NCBI GenBank assembly: GCA_023511915.1
Contig: JAIMAN010000017.1
Span: 1-47,056, forward strand
Reading direction: 5' to 3'
Length of the DNA stretch: 47,056 nt
Origin: Armatimonadota bacterium
GTDB lineage: Bacteria; Armatimonadota; Fimbriimonadia; Fimbriimonadales; GBS-DC
The notes beneath the pieces are model-generated. The model saw nothing but the letters and a program-made list of their open reading frames with translations. It made no database searches and was not told the origin of the DNA. The translations under genes and the position numbers were made by a program. Position 1 is the first letter of the stretch, and the number at the start of each line of letters is the position of its first letter. Shown here one piece after another: positions 16,195-23,303 of this stretch.

Positions 16195-18066
16195 TTAGAA
16201 ACCCAGCGTGGTTAGGTTGACGCCCACCAGCAGCGCGCTGGGGGTGCGCCGCCAGAACAGGTACGGCTCCAAGCACCGATCGCGCCAGCCGAGAATCGCC
16301 TGCACATCGTACAGGTCGCGCCCCTCCAGGTCGTACTTGAGCAGCACGCCCAGCCGCAAGTTGCCCTGCTGAAACTCGGCGCGCAGGCTGGCTTCGCGTC
16401 GGGCGCGCAGCTGCTCGCTCAGGAACGGGCTGTCGCCGCGCGTGGACGCCCGCGCATAGCCCGCCATCAGCGTCAGCGAACTGGTGGGCTGCCAGAGTAG
16501 CTCCAGCTGCGGGCGCAACCACTGGTAGCCGCCGACACCCGCGTAGTGTGCGCAGCTCGCCCACAGGTGCAGGCGCAGTTGCCACGCGCCGCGCCTTAGT
16601 AGCGGCTGGAACCAGTCGCCTTCCAGCGCGAGTCGCTCGCGGGTGGGCGTGCGCTGTCCGTCGACGCGCTCGTTAAGGCTCCCGTAGCGCAGGCTCGCCT
16701 CGCCGAAACCGCCTGCGTACTGCACAGGCGCAATCAGCGCGAGTTCCATGCGCGAGACGCGCAGTCGCTCGCGCGGGGCGAGCAGCGGGCGCACATCGCG
16801 GGCGATTTCGGCGCGCAGGGTCAGCGCATCGACGGCAGGCGCGCGCTCAGGGCGCACGCGCAGGTTATACAGCGCGGACTGCTCGAAGCGCAAACGCAGG
16901 TCGGGGTCGCCCAGCGCAGGTTCGTCGCCGCGCAGCGCAACGCCGACCGCCGCGCGCACTTCGGGAACCGCGCGCAGGTAGCTCGCCGCCGACGCCTGCA
17001 GCAGCGCGCGCTCGCCCAGCGGCAGCTCCAGCCGCACCCGCGCGCCCCAGCCCGTCTCCGCGCTGTAGACAGGCGACGGCAGGCTGACCACCTCCGCCGT
17101 CTCGCCCACGCGCACCGTCAGCTGCGGCAGGCTGGGCAGCGGTTGCCCGTAGACGAACAGCCGCGCGTTGCGCAGGGTCAGCCGCGCCCCACGCGCCAAG
17201 CGCACGCGCCCCGCACGCACCTGAATCGGCGGGCGGAACGGGTCGCAGGTGGAGACCACCACCGCGCGCGCCGTGAAGTCGGTCAGGTCGCCCTCCAGCA
17301 ACGCGGCGTCTAAATAGACGCCCAGCACATTCGCCTGCACGCCTTCGAACCGCCCGCGCGCCTGCCCGTAGAAATACTCGCCGCGTCGCCCCGTCAGCGC
17401 GCCCTGCTCGGCGAACAGACGGAACGGCTCCTCGCTGCGCACAAGCTCTGCATCCGTGTCCAACAGCAGCCGCTCGCCTTCCAGCCTGCGCCCCTGATAC
17501 TCCACGCGCACCTTGCCCGCCAGTTCCAGCAGCAGCCCGCCGTCGGGCGTGCGGGTTAGCGTGTAATCAGTCGCGCGGATTTGGAGCGCGGAGCCCTCAC
17601 CCCCTATGTCCCCCTCTCCCGCCCTGCGGTCCGCCCACGCTGAAGCTGACGCTTCAGCACTCCAAAAACGGCTCCCCTCGCCCACACAGTGGGAGAGGGG
17701 CTGGGGGTGAGGGCAAAACGGCGTGCGCTCGCTGCAAACAGCGAACCCAAGGGATGTACCCTTGTACCAATTGCGTGGGCAAAGCTTATAAAAACAAGCG
17801 CGACTGGAGACCCCCTCCTTAAGGTTCCCCCTGCGAGCAGGGGGAACCGAACGGGCGCGCGTCTCGGTTCCCCTCGCGAAGCGGGGGGAACATGCAGGAG
17901 GGGGGCAATTGTGAACTCTGTCTGTTCGGTTGGTATTATCAGGAACACCCCTCTCCCACAGGGTAGGCGAGGGGATGGGGGTGAGGGCAAAACAGCACGC
18001 ACCGCACGCCATCGCCAGCAACGCGCCCCACACGCCCAACCCTATCCGCCAAGCCGACCCACGCAT
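16195..18066 (-). CDS. OstA/LptD-like envelope protein with about 130 in-frame repeat-derived codons
   Basis: The protein begins with a signal peptide (1-27) and, from about residue 160, reads as an OstA-type protein: IRATDYTLTRTPDGGLLLELAGKV, then YFYGQARGRFEGVQANV and a long beta-strand-rich C-terminus that looks like an outer-membrane barrel (LMAGYARAS, LLKYDLEGRD, final Phe). It is short for full LptD. Residues 28-158 are encoded by stacked repeats (17593-17985), including a whole MITE, with no stop or frame shift. A TATAAT box at 18080-18075 is 8 nt before the ATG. It may act in LPS transport or organic-solvent tolerance (inference). Confidence 0.75.
   Translation of the reverse strand: MRGSAWRIGLGVWGALLAMACGACCFALTPIPSPTLWERGVPDNTNRTDRVHNCPPPACSPRFARGTETRARSVPPARRGNLKEGVSSRACFYKLCPRNWYKGTSLGFAVCSERTPFCPHPQPLSHCVGEGSRFWSAEASASAWADRRAGEGDIGGEGSALQIRATDYTLTRTPDGGLLLELAGKVRVEYQGRRLEGERLLLDTDAELVRSEEPFRLFAEQGALTGRRGEYFYGQARGRFEGVQANVLGVYLDAALLEGDLTDFTARAVVVSTCDPFRPPIQVRAGRVRLARGARLTLRNARLFVYGQPLPSLPQLTVRVGETAEVVSLPSPVYSAETGWGARVRLELPLGERALLQASAASYLRAVPEVRAAVGVALRGDEPALGDPDLRLRFEQSALYNLRVRPERAPAVDALTLRAEIARDVRPLLAPRERLRVSRMELALIAPVQYAGGFGEASLRYGSLNERVDGQRTPTRERLALEGDWFQPLLRRGAWQLRLHLWASCAHYAGVGGYQWLRPQLELLWQPTSSLTLMAGYARASTRGDSPFLSEQLRARREASLRAEFQQGNLRLGVLLKYDLEGRDLYDVQAILGWRDRCLEPYLFWRRTPSALLVGVNLTTLGF
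17591..17763. repeat. Family B (inverted part), A half-copy and full B, inside the LptD-like gene
   Basis: Reading plus-strand: an inverted B fragment (GCCCTCACCCC...CCCCTCTCCC) at 17591-17622, the right half of family A at 17631-17663 (GCTGAAGCTGACGCTTCAGC then ACTCC), and a full B unit at 17672-17763 matching 9272-9363 through the GTACCCTT end. The B unit runs straight into the MITE-like element. Confidence 0.85.
17764..17936. mobile_element. MITE-like element, copy 2, within the LptD-like coding sequence
   Basis: The 173-bp copy has ends GTACCAATTG and CGGTTGGTAT. It shares the arm pieces TATAAAAACAAG and GACCCCCTCCTTAAGG with copy 1, and has two internal hairpins (GGTTCCCCCTGC/GCAGGGGGAACC; GGTTCCCCTCGC/GCGGGGGGAAC). 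Its centre is almost identical to the 31-kb copy. It is read in frame on the minus strand as part of the LptD-like protein. Confidence 0.85.
17942..17990. repeat. Family B repeat, signal-peptide side of the LptD-like insertion
   Basis: CCCCTCTCCCAC, then GGCGAGGGGATGGGGGTGAG and GGCAAAAC repeat the palindromic head of family B. On the minus strand this gives LTPIPSPTLWERG directly after the signal peptide. Confidence 0.8.
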
Positions 18067-18074
18067 GCGCGCCG

Positions 18075-18099
18075 ATTATACCCCCCTATCGGGTACAAT
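18075..18099. promoter_or_regulatory. Divergent -10 boxes for the LptD-like gene and asd
   Basis: TATAAT at 18080-18075 (minus) is 8 nt before the LptD-like ATG, and TACAAT at 18094-18099 (plus) is 8 nt before the asd GTG. Both starts therefore share a 41-base intergenic region. Confidence 0.6.
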
Positions 18100-18107
18100 C
18101 CCCCGCC

Positions 18108-19100
18108 GTGAAATACGCAGTCGCTATCGTAGGCGCAACGGGCGCGGTCGGTCAGGAACTGCTACAGGTGTTGGAGGCGCGCCGATTCCCTGTGCGCAGT
18201 CTGCGCCTGCTGGCGTCGGAGCGGTCGGCGGGCACAGAGCTACCCTTCTGCGGCGAGCGCGTGCGCGTGGAACGCCTGCAGCCTGACTCGTTTCGCGGCA
18301 TCGATATCGCCTTCTTCTCAGCGGGCAGCGCACGCAGCAAGGCGTTCGCGCCCCTCGCCGTGCAAGCGGGCGCGGTCGTCATCGACAACTCCTCGGCGTT
18401 CCGCATGCAGCCCGAAGTGCCGCTGGTCATCCCCGAAATCAACCCTGACGCCATCCGCGCCCACCAAGGGATTATCGCGAACCCGAACTGCTCGACGATT
18501 ATCATGCTGATGGCGTTGGAGCCGTTGCGTTGCCTCTCGCGCATTCGGCGGATCGTGGTCAGCACCTATCAGGCGGCGAGCGGCGCGGGCGCACGCGCAA
18601 TGCAAGAGCTGCTGGACGCCACCCGCGCGTACCTGAGCGGCGAGCCGTACACCCCGACCGTGCTGCCACACCCCTACGCCTTCAACCTCTTCTCGCATGA
18701 CTCCGCCATCGGCGAGGACGGCTACAACGAAGAGGAGCGCAAGATGATTCAGGAGACGCGCAAAATCTGGGGCGACCCCGAAGTGGCGGTCTCGCCGACC
18801 TGCGTGCGCGTGCCCGTGCTGCGAGCGCACAGCGAAAGCATCGTCGCCGAGCTGGAGACGCGCCCGCCGCTGGATGCCATCTACGCGGCGTACCGCGCCT
18901 TCGAGGGCGTGCAGCTGGTGGACGACCGCGCCCGCAATCACTTCCCGATGCCCATCGAGGCGACCGGGCGCGACGAGGTGCTGGTCGGGCGCATCCGCTA
19001 CGACGCGGGAACCCCCAACGGCGTTGCGCTGTTCGCCTGCGGCGACCAACTGCGCAAGGGCGCCGCGCTGAACGCCGTGCAGATTGCCGAGCGACTGTAG
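18108..19100 (+). CDS. asd: Aspartate-semialdehyde dehydrogenase
   Basis: This NADPH enzyme converts aspartyl phosphate to aspartate semialdehyde for lysine/diaminopimelate, threonine and methionine synthesis. The N-terminal nucleotide motif AIVGATGAVGQELL (residues 4-17), SAGSARS, the catalytic Cys in ANPNCSTI and the substrate-binding SPTCVRVPVLRAHSE segment are all present. At 330 residues it is full length. The start is GTG at 18108, 8 nt after a TACAAT box. It converges on ftsY with 2 bases between the stops. Confidence 0.97.
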   Translation: MKYAVAIVGATGAVGQELLQVLEARRFPVRSLRLLASERSAGTELPFCGERVRVERLQPDSFRGIDIAFFSAGSARSKAFAPLAVQAGAVVIDNSSAFRMQPEVPLVIPEINPDAIRAHQGIIANPNCSTIIMLMALEPLRCLSRIRRIVVSTYQAASGAGARAMQELLDATRAYLSGEPYTPTVLPHPYAFNLFSHDSAIGEDGYNEEERKMIQETRKIWGDPEVAVSPTCVRVPVLRAHSESIVAELETRPPLDAIYAAYRAFEGVQLVDDRARNHFPMPIEATGRDEVLVGRIRYDAGTPNGVALFACGDQLRKGAALNAVQIAERL

Positions 19101-19102
19101 GG

Positions 19103-19987
19103 CTACTCGGCGGCGAGCAACCCATCCACGAAAGCGTCGGGGTCAAACGGCGCGATTTGGTCAGCCTTCTCGCCCAGCCCGACGAGCTTGATCGGGATGC
19201 CCAGCTGCCTGCGGATGGTCAGCACCGCGCCCCCGCGACTGGTGCTGTCCAGCTTGGTCAGCACGATGCCCGTCAGCGGCAGCGCACGCGAAAACTCCTC
19301 CGCTTGGCGTATCGCATTCTGCCCTGCCACAGCGTCCAGCACGAGCAGCACCTCGTCGGGCGGGCGTCCGAGGGCTTTCTCGGCGACGCGATGCACCTTT
19401 TTCAGCTCCTCCATCAGGCGCGCGTGCGTATGCTGGCGTCCTGCGGTGTCTGCCAGCACGAAGTCCATCCCGCGCGCCCGCGCCGCCTGAATCGCGTCGA
19501 ACACCACAGCGGAGGGATCCGCGCCCTCCTTGTGCCTCACGAGGTCGCAGCCGAGCCTGTCTGCCCAGATTTGCAGCTGGTCGATTGCGGCGGCGCGGAA
19601 GGTGTCGCCCGCCGCCAGCAGCACGCGCTTGCCCTGATGCTGCAGCATGTGCGCCGTCTTGGCGATGCTGGTCGTCTTGCCCGCGCCGTTGACCCCCACG
19701 AACAGGTAGACCGTCGGCGGTGTCGTGCTGACCGTGAGCGGCGCGGGGTCGCCCAGCCAGCCCTTGAGCAACTCGCGCAGGCAGGCGCGCACATCGTCCG
19801 CCTCGCGCAGCCGTTGCGCCTTCGCCTCGCTGCGCAGCGTTTCCAGAATCTCCTGCACGGCGTTCACATTTACATCGGCGGCAATCAGCGTCTCCTCCAG
19901 TTCCTCCAGCAGTTGCTCATCCACCCCGCGCCGTGTGAACACCTGCCCGACCTTGTTCAGCCAGTCTTTGAATATGCCCAGTCGCAT
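19103..19987 (-). CDS. ftsY: Signal recognition particle receptor FtsY
   Basis: FtsY is the membrane-associated GTPase that docks SRP-ribosome complexes. The 294-residue product has only the NG domain: N-domain helices at 1-85, then [15 protein letters not shown] (P-loop), [20 protein letters not shown] and [10 protein letters not shown], ending in [22 protein letters not shown]. The acidic A domain of E. coli FtsY is absent, as in many bacteria. It lies 26 bases after mcsB, same strand, so it is probably co-transcribed. I chose ATG 19987 because family sequence starts there. Confidence 0.96.
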   Translation of the reverse strand: MRLGIFKDWLNKVGQVFTRRGVDEQLLEELEETLIAADVNVNAVQEILETLRSEAKAQRLREADDVRACLRELLKGWLGDPAPLTVSTTPPTVYLFVGVNGAGKTTSIAKTAHMLQHQGKRVLLAAGDTFRAAAIDQLQIWADRLGCDLVRHKEGADPSAVVFDAIQAARARGMDFVLADTAGRQHTHARLMEELKKVHRVAEKALGRPPDEVLLVLDAVAGQNAIRQAEEFSRALPLTGIVLTKLDSTSRGGAVLTIRRQLGIPIKLVGLGEKADQIAPFDPDAFVDGLLAAE

Positions 19988-20013
19988 CGGCGCAAATTCT
20001 ACCTGCCTTCGCC

Positions 20014-20991
20014 CTACAGCCTGTGGCGCAGCCAACTGGCGCGTTCGGCGGCGGCGTGTTCGGGTTCGGGCGGGGGGTAGACGGCGGCTTCAAACAGCAT
20101 CTGGTCAGCCGCGTCGCGCAGCGCGGCGTTTTCGTCCAGCATCCCGCGCATGCGGTACACCGCCAACGCGCGCAGCGTCGTGCCCAGCGAGAGGCTCTCG
20201 GCATGGCGCAGCGTCGCCTGCAACTCGCCCCACTCCTCTTCCAGCGCGGTGCGGTTGATTTGTTCGCGCGCCGTGCGCTCGGCGTCTATCAGCGTGCGCA
20301 GCGTGCCGCGCAGCCGCGCCAGCAACTCGTCCAGCGGGTCGCGCCTGCCCAGCAGCGAGATTTGCACATAGCCCTCGAACGCGAGGCTCCCCTCGCCGTA
20401 CAGCCCGCGCGTGTGACAGCCCAACGCCTGCAACGCCTCCAGCCAGCGCGTGATTTGCCGCGCCCGCTGCAGTCCCATCAGGTGCAACAGCAGCCCCAAC
20501 CGCAGCCCCGACCCCAGATTGATGGGCGAGGCGGTCAGGTAGCCCCACTTCGGCGCACGCGCCCACACCAACGGCATGGCGTTCAGCGTGCGCTCCCAGC
20601 GAATCAACTCGCGCTGCAGGCGGTCGGGCTGCCACCCCGCGCAGGTGATTTGCAGCCGCAGGTGGTCTTCCTCGTTGAGGGCAGCGACGACGCTGCCGTC
20701 TGCGTTCAGCAGCGCCCAGCGGTGCGCCTGCGCCTGCAGCAGCGCGGGGCTAATGATGCGTGCGCCGACCAGCCGCGCCCGCTCCTGCAGGCTCAACCCG
20801 CTAAGGTCAATCGCTTGGGTCAGCCCCGCCGCGCCCAACGCCTCGCGCAACCGCTGCGCAATCGCCTCCAACTGCGCCTCGCTCGCCCGATGGGGAAACG
20901 GATAGTGCAGCAGGTTCCGCGCCAAGCGCACGCGCCCCGAAATCACCACATCGCGGTCAGGCGCAGGCTCCGCAAGCCAAGCGATGCTCAC
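20014..20991 (-). CDS. mcsB: McsB-type protein-arginine kinase
   Basis: The 325-residue protein is a guanido-phosphotransferase: VISGRVRLARNLLHYPFPHRA (nucleotide-binding arginines), LNEEDHLRLQ, INLGSGLRLGLLLHL and GEGSLAFEGYVQISLLGRRDP match McsB, which phosphorylates arginines to mark proteins for ClpCP. In Firmicutes it sits with mcsA, ctsR and clpC; none is here, and ftsY follows instead. The start is GTG 20991, 7 nt after a TATTAT box that overlaps the divergent gene's promoter; an ATG just upstream is out of frame. Confidence 0.88.
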   Translation of the reverse strand: MSIAWLAEPAPDRDVVISGRVRLARNLLHYPFPHRASEAQLEAIAQRLREALGAAGLTQAIDLSGLSLQERARLVGARIISPALLQAQAHRWALLNADGSVVAALNEEDHLRLQITCAGWQPDRLQRELIRWERTLNAMPLVWARAPKWGYLTASPINLGSGLRLGLLLHLMGLQRARQITRWLEALQALGCHTRGLYGEGSLAFEGYVQISLLGRRDPLDELLARLRGTLRTLIDAERTAREQINRTALEEEWGELQATLRHAESLSLGTTLRALAVYRMRGMLDENAALRDAADQMLFEAAVYPPPEPEHAAAERASWLRHRL

Positions 20992-20997
20992 GCATGG

Positions 20998-21004
20998 TAT
21001 AATA
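20998..21004. promoter_or_regulatory. Shared symmetric -10 element for mcsB and the divergent trio
   Basis: TATAATA reads TATAAT to the right (9 nt before ATG 21013) and TATTAT to the left (7 nt before GTG 20991). The surrounding GGTATAATACC is nearly palindromic. The intergenic region is only 21 bases, so one -10 must serve both directions or the two promoters fully overlap. Confidence 0.6.
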
Positions 21005-21012
21005 CCCCCCGC

Positions 21013-21270
21013 ATGGGCTGGTGGAAGAAGACCGACTTCTGGATTGCGCTCATCTTGTTCGCGATTAGCATCATCGGCTTCGCGCGGGGCAACGAGGCGA
21101 TTGCCGATCCGGGGCAAGATGTCGACCCGCGCCTCGCGTGGCTCTACCTCATCGCCGCCGTGATTATGCTCATCAACGGCATCCTGTCGCACAAGCAGTA
21201 CCTGCGCGAACAAGAAGAGCAGAAAGCGAAGCAGACCCCCGCCAGCCAACAGGAGGCGACCACACGATGA
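21013..21270 (+). CDS. Small two-helix membrane protein of unknown function
   Basis: The 85-residue product has two hydrophobic segments, residues about 8-24 (FWIALILFAISIIGFA) and 43-60 (LAWLYLIAAVIMLINGIL), and a charged Gln/Glu/Lys-rich tail, so it is an inner-membrane hairpin protein. No family is recognised. The ATG lies 9 nt after TATAAT. It overlaps the next gene by ATGA and is divergent from mcsB across 21 bases. Confidence 0.75.
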   Translation: MGWWKKTDFWIALILFAISIIGFARGNEAIADPGQDVDPRLAWLYLIAAVIMLINGILSHKQYLREQEEQKAKQTPASQQEATTR

Positions 21271-21551
21271 TTACTTGCGCCGAGTGCGGAAAAGTTTTGG
21301 AGAAAGTACCATCGTGGTACAGTACCGTGAATATCCGCTTCGTCTGCGACGACTGTCGCAAGGTGAACCCGCAGCACTGGCTCCCCGCAACGCTGGACGA
21401 GCCTGAGGAGGAGAAGCCGCTGGGCGACGAGGAAGCCTTCATGCGCGGGGAGATGGAGAGCATCGAGGAACTTGAGCGGCGTGATCGCAAGCGAATCGTT
21501 GGCGACGACGACCTGTTCGACGCCGACTTGGACGACGAGCCAGAAGCATAA
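21267..21551 (+). CDS. Small acidic zinc-ribbon protein
   Basis: The 94-residue product has two CxxC knuckles in the first 31 residues (TCAECGK and VCDDCRK), which should bind one zinc. The rest is strongly acidic (EEEKPLGDEEAF; final DDDLFDADLDDEPEA). It might bind a nucleic acid or protein partner. It recalls the zinc-binding N-terminus of McsA only in general design and lacks a visible UVR motif, so I do not call it McsA. It overlaps the upstream gene (ATGA) and the GNAT gene (TAATG). Confidence 0.7.
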   Translation: MITCAECGKVLEKVPSWYSTVNIRFVCDDCRKVNPQHWLPATLDEPEEEKPLGDEEAFMRGEMESIEELERRDRKRIVGDDDLFDADLDDEPEA

Positions 21552-22633
21552 TGTCGCCTCAGTTTCGCGCCTTGCGCCCGCAGGAGCAAGCCGAGTGCCT
21601 TGACCTGTGGGCGCGGGTCTTCTCGCCCAGCCATGACTACTTCGAGCGGTACTTCCGCGACCCGCTCTGGCAGCCCGACTACACGCGCGTGTGCGTCGTG
21701 GACGGGCGGCTCGTCGCGGCGATGCAGGTCGTGCGTCGCCCCGTGCGGCTAACAAACGGCGCGACGCTCTGGATGGCGGGCATCGCGAATGTCGCCACGC
21801 TGCCTGGGTATCGCGGGCACGGGTTCGCCTCGCAACTCCTGCGCGACCTGCACGCCGTGATGGACGCCGAGGACTTCGCCTTCGGGCTGCTGTTCACGGG
21901 CATTCACGACTTCTACGCGCGGTTGGGCTGGGAACGGCTGCCGCTGCCGCTGTATCAGGCGACGCCCACGCCTGTAGACCTCGGCGGCTGGCGGTTCCGC
22001 ATCGCCGAACCCGACGACCTGCCCCGCCTGCAACGCTGGTACGACGCCTTCTACGCCGACCATCCGCTGACCGTCGCCCGCGACGACGCCTACTGGCGCA
22101 TCTGGACGCGCTGGGACGACCCCACTTGGCGGGCGAAGTTCTACCTCGCCGAAGACCCCGCAGGAACCCCGCGTGGCTACCTCGCGCTGGAGACCTATCA
22201 CGGCAACGACGCGCAGGGCAACCGCATCGTGGAGGGCATCGGCTTGGCGGAACTGGGCGCAGACCCCGCCGACACGGAAGCCGTGCGCAGGCTCGTCGGC
22301 TTCGCCAGCCAGACGGCGCACATGGCGGGCGCGCGGCTGGACATCTTCCTGCCCGAAGCGGACATTCAGCGCTGGGTGCGCCCGCTGCTCTCAGATGTGC
22401 GCTGGGTGGGGCAAGGCAGCGCGATGGTGCGCGTGTGCTGCTGGCAAACGGTGTACGACGCGCTGGAGTCGCTCCGTGCGCCCGCGCCAGAGAACCTCGC
22501 GCAGGTGGGGCAAGCGGGTGCGCTCGCGCTACTGCTGGGACTGCCCGACCCGTCGCAGGTCGCCCTTCCCGCCGAGTGGCGCACGCGCTACCCCGTCCGA
22601 CCTGCCTGCTACTCGCCCGTCGATTCGTTCTGA
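21551..22633 (+). CDS. Eis-like GNAT acetyltransferase
   Basis: The 360-residue protein has a GNAT core in residues 1-130 (LDLWARVF, VVDGRLVAAMQVVRRPV, and acetyl-CoA loop VATLPGYRGHGFASQLL) and a second GNAT-like half (LLALETYHG region), as in Eis/DUF1999-like tandem acetyltransferases. The acceptor is unknown. It starts TAATG with the zinc-ribbon gene, third in a tight operon. Its last 25 bases overlap the convergent DedA-like gene. Confidence 0.85.
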   Translation: MSPQFRALRPQEQAECLDLWARVFSPSHDYFERYFRDPLWQPDYTRVCVVDGRLVAAMQVVRRPVRLTNGATLWMAGIANVATLPGYRGHGFASQLLRDLHAVMDAEDFAFGLLFTGIHDFYARLGWERLPLPLYQATPTPVDLGGWRFRIAEPDDLPRLQRWYDAFYADHPLTVARDDAYWRIWTRWDDPTWRAKFYLAEDPAGTPRGYLALETYHGNDAQGNRIVEGIGLAELGADPADTEAVRRLVGFASQTAHMAGARLDIFLPEADIQRWVRPLLSDVRWVGQGSAMVRVCCWQTVYDALESLRAPAPENLAQVGQAGALALLLGLPDPSQVALPAEWRTRYPVRPACYSPVDSF

Positions 22634-23226
22634 ACCGCCTGCCGTGCGATGCGCCGCACCTTGCTGTAGCGCGTGCGGTAGTAGATGTAGACGCCCGCCC
22701 CCACCAAAAACACCGCCGTGCCCACCAACAGCGCGCGATCGAACTGCTTGACCACCGCGTCGCCGAACCAATGCACCAGGTACGCCACCGCGAAAAAGCG
22801 CGCCCCGCGCCCCACCACGCTGACCGCCATCATCGTCAGCACATTGTAGCGGAACACCCCACTGGCAATCGTGAACACCTTGTAGGGAATAGGCGTGAAC
22901 GCCGCGATGAAAATCGTGTAGACGCCGTAGCGGTTATACAGCCGTTCCACTGCCTGCACCTTCTCCTCTTTGAAGAGGCGGTGCAGCAGGGGGTAGCCGC
23001 CATACGCGCCGACAATCCAGCCAAAGCCCGCCCCCAGCACGCTGCCGACTGTGCAGATAGTCGCCACCCAGAACGGCGACGGCGCGTCGGGCGCCAGCAG
23101 CAGCGCAATCACCAACACATCAGGCGGCACGGGGAAAAACGACGACTCGATGAACGCCACGCCGAACAGCCCCGCCAGCCCATACTGCTGAATCAGCCCG
23201 AACGCCCAGTCCTTTAGCGCGCCCAT
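22609..23226 (-). CDS. DedA/YqaA-family membrane protein
   Basis: The 205-residue protein has the SNARE-associated (VTT) domain features: IQQYGLAGLFGVAFIESSFFPVPPDVLVIAL near the N-terminus, a glycine-rich re-entrant segment (GSVLGAGFGWIVGAYGG), and FTPIPYKVFTIASGVF. It most resembles the YqaA subgroup. DedA proteins are linked to undecaprenyl phosphate or lipid flipping; the role here is inferred only. A TACAAT box at 23242-23237 is 10 nt before the ATG. Confidence 0.88.
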   Translation of the reverse strand: MGALKDWAFGLIQQYGLAGLFGVAFIESSFFPVPPDVLVIALLLAPDAPSPFWVATICTVGSVLGAGFGWIVGAYGGYPLLHRLFKEEKVQAVERLYNRYGVYTIFIAAFTPIPYKVFTIASGVFRYNVLTMMAVSVVGRGARFFAVAYLVHWFGDAVVKQFDRALLVGTAVFLVGAGVYIYYRTRYSKVRRIARQAVQNESTGE

Positions 23227-23303
23227 AACCAACGGTATTGTACCACGAACGCGCCCGCAGGAGCAGGAGAAGACGCTTGGGCAACGAAAAGTCTTGCGCA
23301 ACC

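Noticed and set aside
21267-21551. McsA
   Set aside because: Two CxxC knuckles are present, but the UVR-type C-terminal motif of McsA is not seen and the tail is strongly acidic.
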